NCBI GenBank assembly: GCA_028571685.1
Contig: CM053148.1
Span: 83,102,001-83,166,000, forward strand
Length of the DNA stretch: 64,000 nucleotides
DNA from: Heterohyrax brucei
Taxonomy: Eukaryota > Chordata > Mammalia > Hyracoidea > Procaviidae
Reading direction: 5' to 3'
Made by a program: the position numbers and the translations under genes. Position 1 is the first letter of the stretch, and each line of letters begins with the position of its first letter. This document shows positions 32,979-43,975 of this stretch, piece after piece. The notes below the pieces were generated by a model. That model was not told the DNA's origin and ran no database searches. It saw nothing but the letters and a program-made list of their open reading frames with translations.

Positions 32979-33555
32979 AAAGTACAGCACTCACTTAAAA
33001 ATATAGCTTAGTTCACCATGAGAGGCTATTAAAATTTACTCCCATTTACTCTCTGGAACTAGCTCAGAGTAAACATTTTGTTAAAATATGGGCCATTTTC
33101 CTTTTATTCCTAGTAATAAATCATGAAATTGAGTTATTCTGACGAAATATCAGCAGCTATATGCGTCAATAACTGCCTATGGAAATAAACACTTCTCTTA
33201 GCTTATAAATATTAAAATATGTTGCAATTGTATTTGTCAAACACAATTTTGGAATCAGCTGCACTTTGCAAGGAAAATACAAATGATGAGCCTGGAGTAT
33301 AAACAATGCTTTCTCACTCGTGGAATTATTGCACAATCAGTGATCCAGCGCACACTATTCAAGGAGAGTGCATAACAAAAATCATAGCCTCAAGTCAAGT
33401 GGACACATGGAGTAATTGCAAAGCTAACAGAAAGGTTCCTAAAGTAAAAACAAACACAAAATTGTGATCTTTAAAATAGCATCCTTAAATATTCCTTTTT
33501 GTTGTCTTCTCTTTCAAACTTAATTAAGCCTCACATTGAATTCCAATTAAATTTG
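32979..33555. other. Unassigned AT-rich stretch
   Basis: Nothing recognised. Confidence 0.5.
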
Positions 33556-33660
33556 CTTATTCAGTCATCGAGTGCTTACTGAGTGCTTGCTATTCGCCAA
33601 ATATTCTATCACAGTGCCCAAGAAGAAGACAGTGAGGTAGTCAGACAATGTAAATATCTA
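33556..33660 (-). repeat. L2-like remnant
   Basis: GAGTGCTTACTGAGTGCTTGC followed by GTGCCCAAGAAG, in the order of a reversed L2 3' end. Confidence 0.45.
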
Positions 33661-33702
33661 ATGAGGCACACTACACACACACGCAGAGACACACACACAA
33701 AA

Positions 33703-34020
33703 TGGCCAACAAATTGTTTCTAACTCACGGCAATGCCATTACTGTCAGAGTACAGTTGTGCTCCATAGGATTTTCCATGCTAATCTTTCAAGGAAACCCT
33801 GGTGGCAGAGTGGTTAAGTGCTACGTCTGCTAAACCATAAGGTTGGCAGTTCAAATGCACCAGACACTCCTTGGAAACTCTGTGGAGCAGATCTACTCTG
33901 TCCTGTAGAGCTACCATGAGTTGGAATTGACTCGGTGACAGTGGGTTTAGGCTTTTTTGCTTAATTTCTCAGAAGTAGATTGCCAAATCGTTCTTCTGAT
34001 GATAGTGTGACAATGTGGAA
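33703..34020 (-). repeat. RTE-body SINE split by a short SINE
   Basis: Left part 33703-33790 (GGCCAACAAATTGTTTCTAAC, ATAGGATTTTCCATGC), right part from about 33959 (TTCTCAGAAGTAGATTGCC). The two parts join in the order of the intact copy at 41513. Confidence 0.75.
33792..33958 (+). repeat. Afrotherian SINE nested in the RTE-body SINE
   Basis: GGAAACCCTGGTGGCAGAGTGG head, GTGGGTTTAGGCTTTTTT tail. Bordered by TAATCTTTCA (33781-33790) and TAATTTCTCA (33962-33971), 8 of 10 alike, a likely target-site duplication. Confidence 0.93.
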
Positions 34021-34249
34021 TCTGTATCATTAAACACTCGAAGAGACTGAATTATGAAAGTAAATATTCCACGACTTGGCAGGTGCAAGTCCTTAGGAAC
34101 TGTAATATGCTAGAGCTCAGCAATGCTTTCAGTGTTTGGTTTAGTTTTATTTTCTTAAAGCAACAATCTTCCTGCCTCTTTATTAGGTAATCAGGGTGAT
34201 TGAGAAGCAGAATTTTCATTTTCAACATGGTGTATCTAGGACTGATTTC

Positions 34250-34490
34250 CAGCCAGCCCATCTTGAGCTCAGCCACCACAGAACTGTCAGTGCGGGGTCG
34301 CGTGTTGCTATGATGTTGGTCAGGTTCCAGTAGCGCTTCCAAGTAAAGGCAGATTAGGAAAGATGGCCTGGTGATCTATTTCTGAAAAAAATCATCCAGT
34401 GAAAATCCTATGGATCACAACAGTCGATTCCTATTGTGAGAGGGAGAGTATCCATGAGTTGGTGGCCAACTCAGTGGTAGCTAACACCCA
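34250..34490 (+). repeat. RTE-body SINE
   Basis: GGGTCGCGTGTTGCTATGATG just before it, then AAAGATGGCCTGGTGATC, AAAAAATCATCCAGTGAAAAT and the tail CCAACTCAGTGGTAGCTAAC. Confidence 0.78.
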
Positions 34491-34497
34491 CGCCAAC

Positions 34498-34697
34498 ACT
34501 AACACGCTATTGTCAAGTCAATTCTAACTCATACTGATGTAGAGAACAGAGTAGAAATAGTCCGCGGAGTTTCCAAGGCCATAAAACTGGATGGAAGCAA
34601 ATTACCCCATTGTCCTCTTGAGGAACCACTGGTGGATTCGAACCACTCACCTTGGGCTTAGCAGATGAGCTCTTAACCACCATTCCACCAGGTAGCT
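34498..34697 (-). repeat. Afrotherian SINE, long form
   Basis: ACACGCTATTGTCAAGTC tail, divergent extra module (AAATTACCCCATTGTCC) at about 34598-34615, head CTTAACCACCATTCCACC. Confidence 0.88.
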
Positions 34698-35070
34698 GAC
34701 ACTAGGTTACCTACAGAGATGTGAAAAAAGAAAATTGATGACTTCATGAAAACACGGAAATATTAAGATAATTAAGCAACTTGGAAATTAAATTGCTATT
34801 TGTTCTTGACAGAAGATCATAAATCAAGTTTTGCAATGTAAGTTGTATATTTTTCTTATTTAAAATTTATATAATATTCAGCTGGAAAAATTGAGAGTGC
34901 ATCTTTTTATAAGAAGGGAACAGTGTGCTGGAAACTAATGTAATATGTCATATTTTCAGATTAAATAGAGCTATAAAAATATTTTCCTCAAGAATTTTTA
35001 CTTGTCAGTTATATCAAAATAAGGAATATTCAGAAAAGTTTGCTTTCTCATAGCTAGCAGTATAAAACAA
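34698..35070. other. Unassigned AT-rich stretch
   Basis: Nothing recognised. Confidence 0.5.
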
Positions 35071-35120
35071 AAACCAAAGCCAGTGTTGTTGGATTGATTC
35101 TGATTCATGGCTAATGGCAT
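35071..35120 (-). repeat. Afrotherian SINE tail fragment
   Basis: AAAACCAAAGCCAGTGTTG, then GATTCTGATTCATGGC; cut after about 50 bases. Confidence 0.78.
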
Positions 35121-35356
35121 AGATCAAATCAAATATAATTTAAAGGGTAGACAATTAAAACAATTGAAGTAGAAAATACAAATGTTAATAGATTTGGATA
35201 TTCCAACTATAGACAAAAACAGATCAGTGAAGCTGAAAAGTGTGAGAAATCACTGCTAAGGGCAAAAAGAATCAAAATCCAGGGACTAGCTCTTGGACGT
35301 CACAATACTTTTATTTATAAATTGTTTTTTGTTTTTTATTTGTCTGTGGGAGGCAT

Positions 35357-35537
35357 GGAAACTCTGGTGGTGTAGTGGTTAAGTTCTATGTCTGCTAACC
35401 CAAAGGTCAGGAGTTTAAATCTACCAGGCACTCCTTGGAAACTCTATGGGGCAGTTCTACTCTGTCCTGTAGTGCAGCTATGAGTCGGACCTGACTCGTA
35501 GACACTCGGTTTGGTTTTTGGTTTTCGGTTTTTGGTG
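35357..35537 (+). repeat. Afrotherian SINE, short form
   Basis: GGAAACTCTGGTGGTGTAGTGG head, GGGGCAGTTCTACTCTGTCC body, tail CGGTTTGGTTTTTGG with later T/G growth. Confidence 0.95.
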
Positions 35538-35597
35538 GGAGGCATTGTAAAATAACCTCCCACATCTGAAATATGGGTGCACAGGAGATGATTAAAG

Positions 35598-35777
35598 AGG
35601 CCTGGTGGTGCAGTGGTTAAAGCCACTAACTGCTAACCAAAAGGTTGGCAGTACACAACCACCAGCAGCTCCATGGGCGAATGCTGTTGCAGTCTGCTTG
35701 CTTAGGGATGAACAGTCTTGGAGCCCTACAGTGTTTCTACGAGTCAGAATCAACTTGACAGCTTTGGGTTTGGTTTC
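35598..35777 (+). repeat. Afrotherian SINE, long form
   Basis: GGCCTGGTGGTGCAGTGG head, module TGTTGCAGTCTGCTTGCTTAG at about 35683-35704, tail TTTGGGTTTGGTTT. Confidence 0.93.
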
Positions 35778-35793
35778 CTCTGGCAGATGATTG

Positions 35794-36056
35794 GGTCCGA
35801 CAACAGGAACAACCACAGTATAGTATATACTGTCACCTAAGGCAAAGGGACAAAGCCACTTGGGGTAAGTTACCTAAATTCCTAAAATCTCAGCTTCGTA
35901 CTTTTTAGCAGAGATAAACAGTGACTACCCCTAGATGAATTTTCATGAATTATTTTTTTTAGAAATGACATTTACCAAGTACTCACTATATAACAGGAGC
36001 CAATGAACGTGAGACTTTCATCCACCTACACAAGAAGCTCTGAAACATTAAGATCA
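35794..36056 (+). repeat. Left arm of an inverted duplication
   Basis: Contains TATATACTGTCACCTAAGG, GACTACCCCTAGATGA and TTTCATCCACCTACAC. The reverse complement of 36565-36813 carries these blocks in the same order. A MIR-like core lies inside but the likeness runs past it on both sides. Confidence 0.85.
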
Positions 36057-36061
36057 TATAT

Positions 36062-36225
36062 GCAAACCCTGGTGGCGTCATGGTTAAGTGCTGCATCTGC
36101 TAGCTAAAAAGGTGGCAGCTTGAATCTCAGATACTCCTTGGAAACTCTAGAGAGCAGTTCTACTCTGACCTAGAGGGTAGCTGTGAGTTGGAATTGATTC
36201 AACAGCAGGGACTATGCAGTTTGAT
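36062..36225 (+). repeat. Afrotherian SINE, short form
   Basis: GCAAACCCTGGTGGCGTCATGG head. Body GGAAACTCTAGAGAGCAG. Sits at the inner edge of the left arm and so arrived after the duplication. Confidence 0.93.
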
Positions 36226-36564
36226 TGGGGGCTACGGCATTTCACTGGGGGCTCAGTCACCCTGCCTCAGCAAGTAAGTTTGTTCAGCATGAGATTGAAG
36301 TGAGACAACTTGAGCCTCTGACAGTTCTTTTCACCGCTTTCTCCCTGTAGAGCAAGATGCACGAGGCCACCTGGGCCCGGCTCACAACCACACGGGTTGC
36401 CTTTTCCTGAGCTTGTTGCCAGTCCTTCCAGCTCTGCACACTTGGAGTCCGACAGCACTTCTCACCCACCTCATCTATCTGTCACCTTCTTCTCTCGTGA
36501 GAATTTGAGCTATTGGGAGAGCTAGTGCCCGGTGGGACAACTGTTAATAAATGGATAAGAGAAG
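36226..36564. other. Spacer between the inverted arms
   Basis: Moderately GC-rich (ACCTGGGCCCGGCTCAC at about 36370). Two overlapping minus-strand frames of about 60 codons cover 36267-36469, one reading EKCCRTPSVQSWKDWQQAQE. No family recognised. Confidence 0.4.
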
Positions 36565-36813
36565 CCCATTTCAGAGCTTCTCGTGTAGGTGGATGAAAGG
36601 GTCACAGTCTTTGCCTCTCCTGTTGTATAGTGAGCACTTGGCAAGCATCATCTTTAAACAAATTATTCACAGAAACTCATCTAGGGGTAGCCACTTTTTC
36701 TTAAAAAGTAGGAAATTGTGATTCAAGGAATTTAAATAACTTGCCCAATGTGGCTTTGTTGCTTTGCCTTAGGTGGCAGTATATACTCTCCTTTATTGTT
36801 GGTGTCAGACCCC
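36565..36813 (-). repeat. Right arm of the inverted duplication
   Basis: GTGTAGGTGGATGAAAG, CATCTAGGGGTAGCCAC and CCTTAGGTGGCAGTATATAC are the reverse complements of left-arm blocks. I estimate roughly 80 per cent identity by eye. Confidence 0.85.
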
Positions 36814-37250
36814 GTCACCTGCTTCCCTCATCCAGATGGCAACTGAGAACACACTTCACTGAGTGCACAACGCAGCGAGTGCACAATGCCCTGGAGGCAC
36901 AGTCTACGAAACACCTTGGAGTGCCCAGCAGGGTCTCAGCTTAGCTGCTCCCAGTTAGTACAGACTGAAGGATGTCCCTGTCCTGGCTTTCACTGCTCCC
37001 TGCTTGCAGACCATACTCCCGATACAACTATTTGCATGCAAGCCCTCCTGCAAGCTCTGCTCTGGGGGAAGAAGGAAGGAAAAAATAGAGGAAGCAAGGA
37101 AACCACTACGGGATTAATTAAAGCATCTGAACAGGATAGTGGCTCTTACTATCCAAAGGGCTAAGAAAGATCAATGTTAGCCGATAATATAACTATACAG
37201 GTGACGGCGGATGGTAGAACACAGAAGACAGAACAATTAGTGTTTGCTAA
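36814..37250. other. Unassigned stretch
   Basis: Some GC-rich parts (36830-37080). Frames at 36741-37164 shift between themselves and have no domain. Confidence 0.4.
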
Positions 37251-37306
37251 CAATGTAATAGCCATCAAGTCGATTCCAGATTCTATGACCCTATAGGACA
37301 AATAAG
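37251..37306 (-). repeat. Afrotherian SINE tail fragment
   Basis: AATAGCCATCAAGTCGATTCC, ATGACCCTATAGGAC. Confidence 0.82.
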
Positions 37307-38529
37307 TAGTAGTAAGAAAATAAATTTATGATTTGCTAATCTACATAACAAATAAAAATCAAAAGGAACGTTGAAACTGTATGAGTTAATTACTATTCTA
37401 AATGATTTAGGCAACCTACATACAGGTTACAGTCTCCAAAAAGTGAAGGCTACCTCTTATTTTTCATGATACACAGCTGGAGTAAAGCCAGAACATTAAA
37501 GTATTATGGAATTTCCTTACTGCTTGCCTTGGCAGAAATTCCTGGTGTAATTTGAATCCACCTAATTCCAATCTATGTTTTATCTTGTACATAAATCATG
37601 TACTGAGTTTCAGAAAGGCATAATAAATAATAAAAATAATAAATATTATTTATTTTATTATTATTTTAATATTTTTTAAATAATGAAAATTTTAAAAAGG
37701 TATAACCTATTGAAAAATACTGATGCCTCTCCCCACCAGAAAAAAACTTTCAAGCATCATCACTGCTCTCTAACTTTTTCTTATTCTAACTCGTAAAGAT
37801 GAGAGGATTCGAACAAACAACAAAACAGATTATATTAGTGTCTCTTCCATTTTGGCACAAGTAATGGGTGTATCTGGTGTAATGTTTTGCTTGCAAGTCT
37901 CGTGGAGCAACTTTTCCCCTTCTTGTCTCTATGAATCATGTGTGAAAATAACCCCAAACACTCTTTTCCAAACCAACTTCTGTGCAGTTGACAGTAGCGC
38001 TCTTCTTTCCAACTGCGGCCATTTGTAAAACCTCAGATCGTACCACTGCAGAACATCCTGTTTTCCCAGGGACTGTCTCCTCTTGCCATCTGGTACTTGA
38101 TAGGACAAGGCACTATTTTCTAGGCCCCATTATTCATTTGGAACTCAGACTGAGACAAACGCTAATTAGATTCTTTAAAAACTATTAATGTGCAAATAGG
38201 CTTTAGTGAATAAATGAGTTTCTTCTCATAGATGGTGTATGCTTGTTGCAAGAATTGCAAAGAGTCGTGGACAGTGCAATGTCAAGCTTGTTAACAGACA
38301 GGTGGGATGTTTTTGAACTGATAATACTTTCTACAGTCTCTGGCATCAAGTCCAGAAGCTCAATACTTTATGCATCTTTAAAACTGCACAGGAAGTGACC
38401 TGAGATTAGAAAAAGATTAAATGTTACTTCCCATACCCTCTGCATTTGACACTGACATTTTCGGGGTTTGTGCTTTTAAAACTTAATTTAATGAATATTT
38501 ATAACATGTATATTAGACATAATATACAA
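37307..38529. other. Unassigned AT-rich stretch
   Basis: AT-only-like run TAATAAATAATA...TATTTTTTAA at about 37620-37690. Nothing else recognised. Confidence 0.5.
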
Positions 38530-38904
38530 GATGTGGAGGGAAGTCCTTGTGTTGCATCAGTCCAGGGAGCATCTTGGCGCAGGAACCTCGGGTCTGAAGG
38601 ACACGGTCCTCTCTTGGTGCTGTTTTGTTGATGGTGTGAGGTTTTCAACTCTCTTTTTGCTTCCCTTTGCTTTTATCTCTCGTAGCATGAAAGGATAAAG
38701 GGGAGGGGGGGGTGCCAGCCGTTCTCCAGGGAAGCTTCCTTTACAGTGGGGCAGGGAGGTGATCCTATGAAGGTATTTACAGTCCCACCCTAATCCTTTA
38801 ACATACAGCATAGGAAAATGGAGGACAATCAAATATTGGGAATCATGGCCCAGACACATGGCTGCACGTATTTTTGGGGGCACACAATTCAATCCATGAA
38901 AATA
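38530..38904 (-). mobile_element. MaLR-like LTR fossil, partial
   Basis: CGCAGGAACCTCGGGTCTG, GGTGTGAGGTTTTCAAC and, at the end, GGGGGCACACAATTCAATCC match the reversed family order. Confidence 0.75.
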
Positions 38905-38949
38905 TTGATATAGCATATAAACATACGTGTTTTGTCTTTGTCGTCCAGG

Positions 38950-39402
38950 GTCATCCACTGCTGTTGCAACAGAAATATCACAGGTGGATGACTCCAACAA
39001 AGAGAAATTGACTTGCTCACAGTCTAGTTGGCCACAAGCCCAAATTTAGGGAATTAACTCCAGGAGAAATCTTTGTGTTGGCTCTTGAGGAAGGTCCTTG
39101 CCATCAGTCTTCTCTTGGTCTGGGAATGGTACTGTTTTCCTGGTCATATGAGGTCCCCTTATCTTTCTACTCGTGTCTCTTTTATATCTCAGAAGAGACT
39201 GGCTTAAGTCACCATCCAACAGAGATTGAGTCCTCTTCATTAACAACCTCCACCCATCCTACCTCATTAATATCATAGAGGCAAGATCTAGAACACAAAA
39301 GAAAATCACATCAGATGACAGAACAGTGGATAATCAGAAAATACTGAGAATTTTGGCCTAGACAAATTGATACACATATTGTGAAAGACACAATTCAGTC
39401 AA
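38950..39402 (-). mobile_element. MaLR-like LTR fossil, second copy in line
   Basis: CACTGCTGTTGCAACAGAAAT at the left, TCTCTTTTATATCTCAGAAG in the middle, GACACAATTCAGTCAATG at the right. Same orientation as its left neighbour and about 45 bases away, so probably two separate insertions rather than one element. Confidence 0.8.
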
Positions 39403-39464
39403 TGCCTCCCCAACACACGCACCCCTACCCATACACATACACACAGAGATATATACATGTTTCT

Positions 39465-39627
39465 TGGAGCCCCGGTAATGCCGTAGATAAGTATTTGTTA
39501 ACCGAAAGGTCAGCAGTTGAAATCCCTTGGCTGCTCCTCAGAAAACCTGTGGGGCAGTTCCACTCTTTCCTGTAGGGTACTGTGAGTTGGAATTGACCGG
39601 GCTGCAGTGAGTTTGATTTGGAGTTTT
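39465..39627 (+). repeat. Afrotherian SINE, short form
   Basis: GGAGCCCCGGTAATGCCG head, GTGGGGCAGTTCCACTC body. A CA/TA-rich tract (39410-39460) precedes it. Confidence 0.93.
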
Positions 39628-39774
39628 TGCTTACTGGGATGTAACCTACGTCTCTTGTTCCGCTCTGTAACTGTTCTTCTCTGAAAGAGAAGAACCGTAA
39701 GCATCCAACTGGTTCCTCCCAGATTAAATCCAGACACTGATCAGACTGTATCTAACTGTGTCCATCTTTGTTAC

Positions 39775-39926
39775 TGGAAACTCTGGTGGTTCACTGGTTA
39801 AGTGCTGTGTCTGTTAACCTAAAGGCTGGGAGTTCAAATCAACTGGGTGCTGCTTGGAAACTCTATTCTCTCCTGTAGGGTCACTATGAGTGGGGATCAA
39901 CTCAGTGGTAGTGGGCTTGGTTTTTA
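39775..39926 (+). repeat. Afrotherian SINE, short form
   Basis: GGAAACTCTGGTGGTTCACTGG head, tail GTAGTGGGCTTGGTTTTT. About 15 bases of the body around GGGGCAGTTCTAC are lost. Confidence 0.93.
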
Positions 39927-39984
39927 CCATCTACCAACACATTCTTCCAAAACAGTTAGATTAGATTCCTGAGATAATAATAAC

Positions 39985-40040
39985 AAAACCAGTTGTTGAG
40001 TCATTTCTGAGACATGGTGACAATCAGTTGTAAATGGAGT
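39985..40040 (-). repeat. Possible SINE tail fragment
   Basis: AAAACCAGTTGTTGAGTC, ACATGGTGACAATC; weak. Confidence 0.4.
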
Positions 40041-40227
40041 CAGTCCATTCCTTTCAGACTTAAGCTTTTCTGTTGTTGCTGCTGTTTCTCTCACAGGGTC
40101 TGCCCCGGTGGACAGTTAAGAATGTTGATACCTCTTGTCTGTTTAAGCTTTATTTTCTACAGCAAACATCTCACCCTCCTAAGTCTGGGATGTCTGAGTG
40201 TGCTCTGAGGCCAAGGTAGCTCTATTC

Positions 40228-40400
40228 ATTTGTTGGAAAATATTTTCTGATACATACTGTGTGTCAGGCACTGTTATATGCACTTGAGGGATATGCCAGT
40301 TTGAAAAACAAATAAACATACAAGTTTCTGTTCTTAATGAGCTTATATTTTCAGTAAGGGGAGGACACAGAACAATTGAGTGGGTAATGACCGGACGATC
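40228..40400 (-). repeat. L2-like LINE remnant
   Basis: ATTCATTTGTTGGAAAATATT, TGTGTCAGGCACTGTTATATG and AATGAGCTTATATTTTCAG, the well-known order of a reversed L2 3' end. Confidence 0.65.
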
Positions 40401-41512
40401 AGGGTTGCTGACACAGAATGTAGGTACGTATGAGGAACTGTGTTTTGTGTGGTTAGGTAGCTATTATTTTCTGTAGAGTGGGCAAGTGATGATTGAATGA
40501 CATTTGAGCTGACATCTAAAGAAAGTAAGAGAGGCAGAGTTCTTGCTTTCCTTATTTCATTTTTACATCTATAACAGGATTGATTAGTCAGACATTGAAT
40601 GAAGGATCTCCGAGAGGTGAAAAATAAAGCGTGTGGTCATGCCTGGCATGACCGCTAGAGAGTAAGAAGTTTCAGAAGAAAGAGAAATCACGGCTTTGGA
40701 AGTCAGTTAAGTCGATACAAGTACAAATCTCTGAGAAGATGGAGAATCGATGCTCAGGTAATCACTCAACTTGGAGTTTCAGCTCTAGAGTTTGAGTGGT
40801 ATGATTTTAATTCTCTGTATGATGAAATTGTTTCATTAAACAACTTTCACTAGTGTGCTTGCACAATTTGAATGCAGGCGTAAAATCACAAGCAATGAAA
40901 TTCACATCTATTAATCTCAAACGACCGGACTGGGAGGGCCCCTTTCATTGCACAAGTCACAGGCAGTTTTTGTTTTGTTTTGCTAAGTAAATCATGAGAA
41001 TCCAGTCAACATCACTACTGCAGGTACTCAGGTTATGTTCTGCACAAAAAGGATCATTTCTTCAAAGTCCTGATTCACATTGCTGTCATAGTCTAACTCT
41101 GAAAATACGAGGTAAAAAGCAGAGATTCTGTGGTGTCATTTAAGTCCCAGGGCTAAAATGCAGAGCTCTTCCTCCAGAAAACCCCATCGGCACACACACA
41201 CCCACGCACCCAGCTGAAGGGATCCACAGGAAGACAGAGCTGTATGAGGTTACTTGTTCAGGACCGTCAGCCTGAAGTGGTCAGCTCACAAGGAGGACTA
41301 ACGCGCGGAGGGCCAGGGTGTGTGCGAGGGGGCTGCACTCAGGAAAGAGGGCCTCTGCCCATCAGCACTCTGGAAAACCGCCCTGAGCAGACATAGCAAT
41401 GTAAGCTGATGCTGAATACATTACTTAAAACTAAAACCACGTTTTAGCACTATGTGACTGAGTATTTTTCAGTGAGTTGTAACTTGTGTTTGTTCTTTGC
41501 TGTCAGTCTAAT
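40401..41512. other. Unassigned stretch with a GC-rich patch
   Basis: 41160-41395 is GC-richer with several CpGs (CTAACGCGCGGAGGG). Otherwise AT-rich. No exon is supported. Confidence 0.45.
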
Positions 41513-41810
41513 AAGTTGTGGACAGTAAGTTGTCTCCAATTCATGATGACCTCATGTACAACCAAGTGCAACACTGCCCAGTCCTCTCTGCGGTCCTTGG
41601 TGTGTTCAGATCCATCTCTGCAGTTGCTGTTTATTTTGACTACCTTCCAGCCTAGGGGGTTCATTTTCCACCATTGTGTTAAGCGATAGTGTTTCATGAT
41701 CCGCAAAGCTTTCATTAGCTAATTGTCAGAAGTGTATCACCAAACCTTTCGTCCTAGTCTGGTGTTAGACTAGAAGTTGCTGCTTGAGTCAGATTTATTC
41801 ATATTTTCTT
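41513..41810 (-). repeat. RTE-body SINE
   Basis: AAGTTGTCTCCAATTCATG tail side, CAAGTGCAACACTGCCCAG, AGCCTAGGGGGTTCATTTTC and CCTTTCGTCCTAGTCTGG. Same order as 2448-2840. Confidence 0.75.
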
Positions 41811-41912
41811 GACTCTGGAACCGACAAATGGTGGAGAATTCATTTATTTGAGAATTTAAACCAATATCATCCAGCATTCCATTTGATTTCCACTTAACTT
41901 ACGTGAAGAAAT

Positions 41913-42060
41913 GGAAACCCTGATGGCATAGTTGTTATGTATTAACCAAAAGGTCAATAGTTCAAATCCAGCAAGTGCTCCTTGGAAACTCTGTGGGGCA
42001 GCTCTACTCTGACCTACAGGTCACTATGGGTTGAAATCAACTCAACAGCACTGGCTTTGG
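41913..42060 (+). repeat. Afrotherian SINE, short form
   Basis: GGAAACCCTGATGGCATAG head with about ten bases missing before ATTAACCAAAAGG, tail CAACAGCACTGGCTTTGG. Confidence 0.92.
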
Positions 42061-42084
42061 CCCCTTTGGCTTTCAAGGAGTAGA

Positions 42085-42240
42085 GAAAATATAATCTGCA
42101 TTTTACAGACTTAAAAAAAAAGGCTGAAGTTTCAGTGATTTTCTTAAAATCACCAAGTTCATATCTGATGTAGTCAGGATTTGAACCTAGATCACGAGTC
42201 TGCCAATTCCGCATGCTAGGCTAACTCCTGTTCTGCACTG
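42085..42240 (-). repeat. MIR SINE (ancient)
   Basis: CTGCATTTTACAGACTTAA, AGTCAGGATTTGAACCTAG, reversed MIR order. Confidence 0.7.
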
Positions 42241-42332
42241 TGCTAACCCCATCCCACACCACCTGGTCCCATGGCATGTGTCCCCGCAGATCACACGTCC
42301 ATTGCAACTAGCCACGCATCAAGATGCTTCAA

Positions 42333-42391
42333 AAAGCAAACCTGTTTGTGTCAAATCAATTCCAATTCATAATGATGTTATGACAAGATGA
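42333..42391 (-). repeat. Afrotherian SINE tail fragment
   Basis: AGCAAACCTGTTTGTGTC, CAATTCCAATTCATAATG. Confidence 0.75.
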
Positions 42392-42395
42392 ACCA

Positions 42396-42510
42396 TGGCC
42401 ACTAACCAAAAGGCCAGCAATTCAAATCTACCAGCTGTTTGTTGAAACCCTATGGGGCAGTCCTTCTCTACCTTATAGGGTCATTAGTCATATTAGGGAC
42501 TTGATGATAA
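42396..42510 (+). repeat. Afrotherian SINE, 5'-truncated
   Basis: CACTAACCAAAAGGCCAGC, GAAACCCTATGGGGCAG. Forms a head-to-head join with the preceding fragment. Confidence 0.85.
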
Positions 42511-43797
42511 GATTCTTAAAAACACCATGTGTGTGTCAAAATGGCTGAATCTCTTGGGACGTATTAGATGAAGTGAGAGAATACGTTTCTTTTATTTCTG
42601 TGAAATTTAAGTAACAAATCTTCCTGAAAGCCACAACATTCTAACTAGTATAATGGAAACACCCAAATGCTTAACTTTGCAAAAAGTAAAATATAGATCT
42701 ATTCCCTTGCCCTTCATAAGCCCTTGGTTGACTTCCAAGATACAGTGAGATACTTAAATAATTTGGGATCAAAGTTCTTGAAAAGAATCTTGTAATGTAC
42801 CTCTCGACTATCCACCAGCTTTTATTTCAGTAGACATGTGGGAATCTACCACATATTGGCTTGAAGAAAAAAATCTTTGGACATGAAAGCCTTTTCCCTC
42901 AACATATTAGATTCTTGATTTAATGCCGAAAGCGGTAAGCCAAAAGGCATACAAAAAGCAGAGAGAAAGGAAGTCCACTGTAATGCAGAGTCAAACCTAT
43001 ATGTGTAATGCCATTTTTACAAGGCATTAAAAAGTGTTCATAAAATGCATTCTGTCGTCCACACTTCTCCAAGTTCTAGAAAAATGCAAGTCAGCAATAT
43101 TTTTATGTTTCTCAAATATAGCTTCTTATGACATTTTAGTATCAAACAGAAGAAATTACAGCACCTAATCCTTCCCCTCAGATTTTTACTCCTTTACCCT
43201 GTGAAACAGAATACACTTCCAGCTTCAAAATGGGAATTATTTTCAAGGACAGCTGTTAAAGATTATAAATAAACTCCTGTAAAACCAGCTTATATTGGCT
43301 TTTGGTTGGCAACCTGAGTTGACAGAAATAAAGTAACACATTTTGGGATTCAGAATGTCAAACACAAGCTAGGTTATAATAGTGCACAAAGGTATAGTAA
43401 ATACTAACGAGCAAACTGATATGCTAAAGCTTTAGCTGTTTAAATGTTCTTTATTTATTATCATTTTGCAAGTCACATAGACACACACACAAACGTGATG
43501 CAAAACATAGCTCATTTGAATTTAAGGCGTAGTAGTGGAAAACAAACTGTCCTATGCATCTAGAAGGGATATTCTGTATCTGTATGCAAATAACGTGCCC
43601 CTTCAACATTTGTTTGCCAGTCTTGTTCTCCTCCCTCAAGGTATTTTCATGAATTTGCTATACTATTTTTTTACAGTAACATATAAAAAAAATTTGAGCA
43701 CAGCAGCACTTGGAAAGTATTTCGTAGGGAGCCATGGTTGTCAAACAAACAGAAAGGTTATTTGTGTAAAAATACGACAACTAACAAAGAGAACTGT
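42511..43797. other. Unassigned AT-rich stretch
   Basis: Nothing recognised. Frames at 43451-43876 are unremarkable. Confidence 0.5.
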
Positions 43798-43975
43798 TGT
43801 TAGTTGTTGTGTGCAGGGAGTCAATTTCAACTCTATAGGACAGGTTATAACTGCCTCATGGGGTTTCCGAGGATGAAATCCTTATGCAAACAAGTTGCCA
43901 GGTCTTTTCTCCCATACAGTAAATTCAGATCACTGACATTTCAGCAAGGAGCTAAGTGCCTAACCCTTAAGGCTT
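43798..43975 (-). repeat. Afrotherian SINE, diverged copy
   Basis: Tail side is LINE-like (TTGTTAGTTGTTGTGTGC), then CTGCCTCATGGGGTTTCCG and CAAGGAGCTAAGTGCC. Middle rearranged. Confidence 0.75.
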
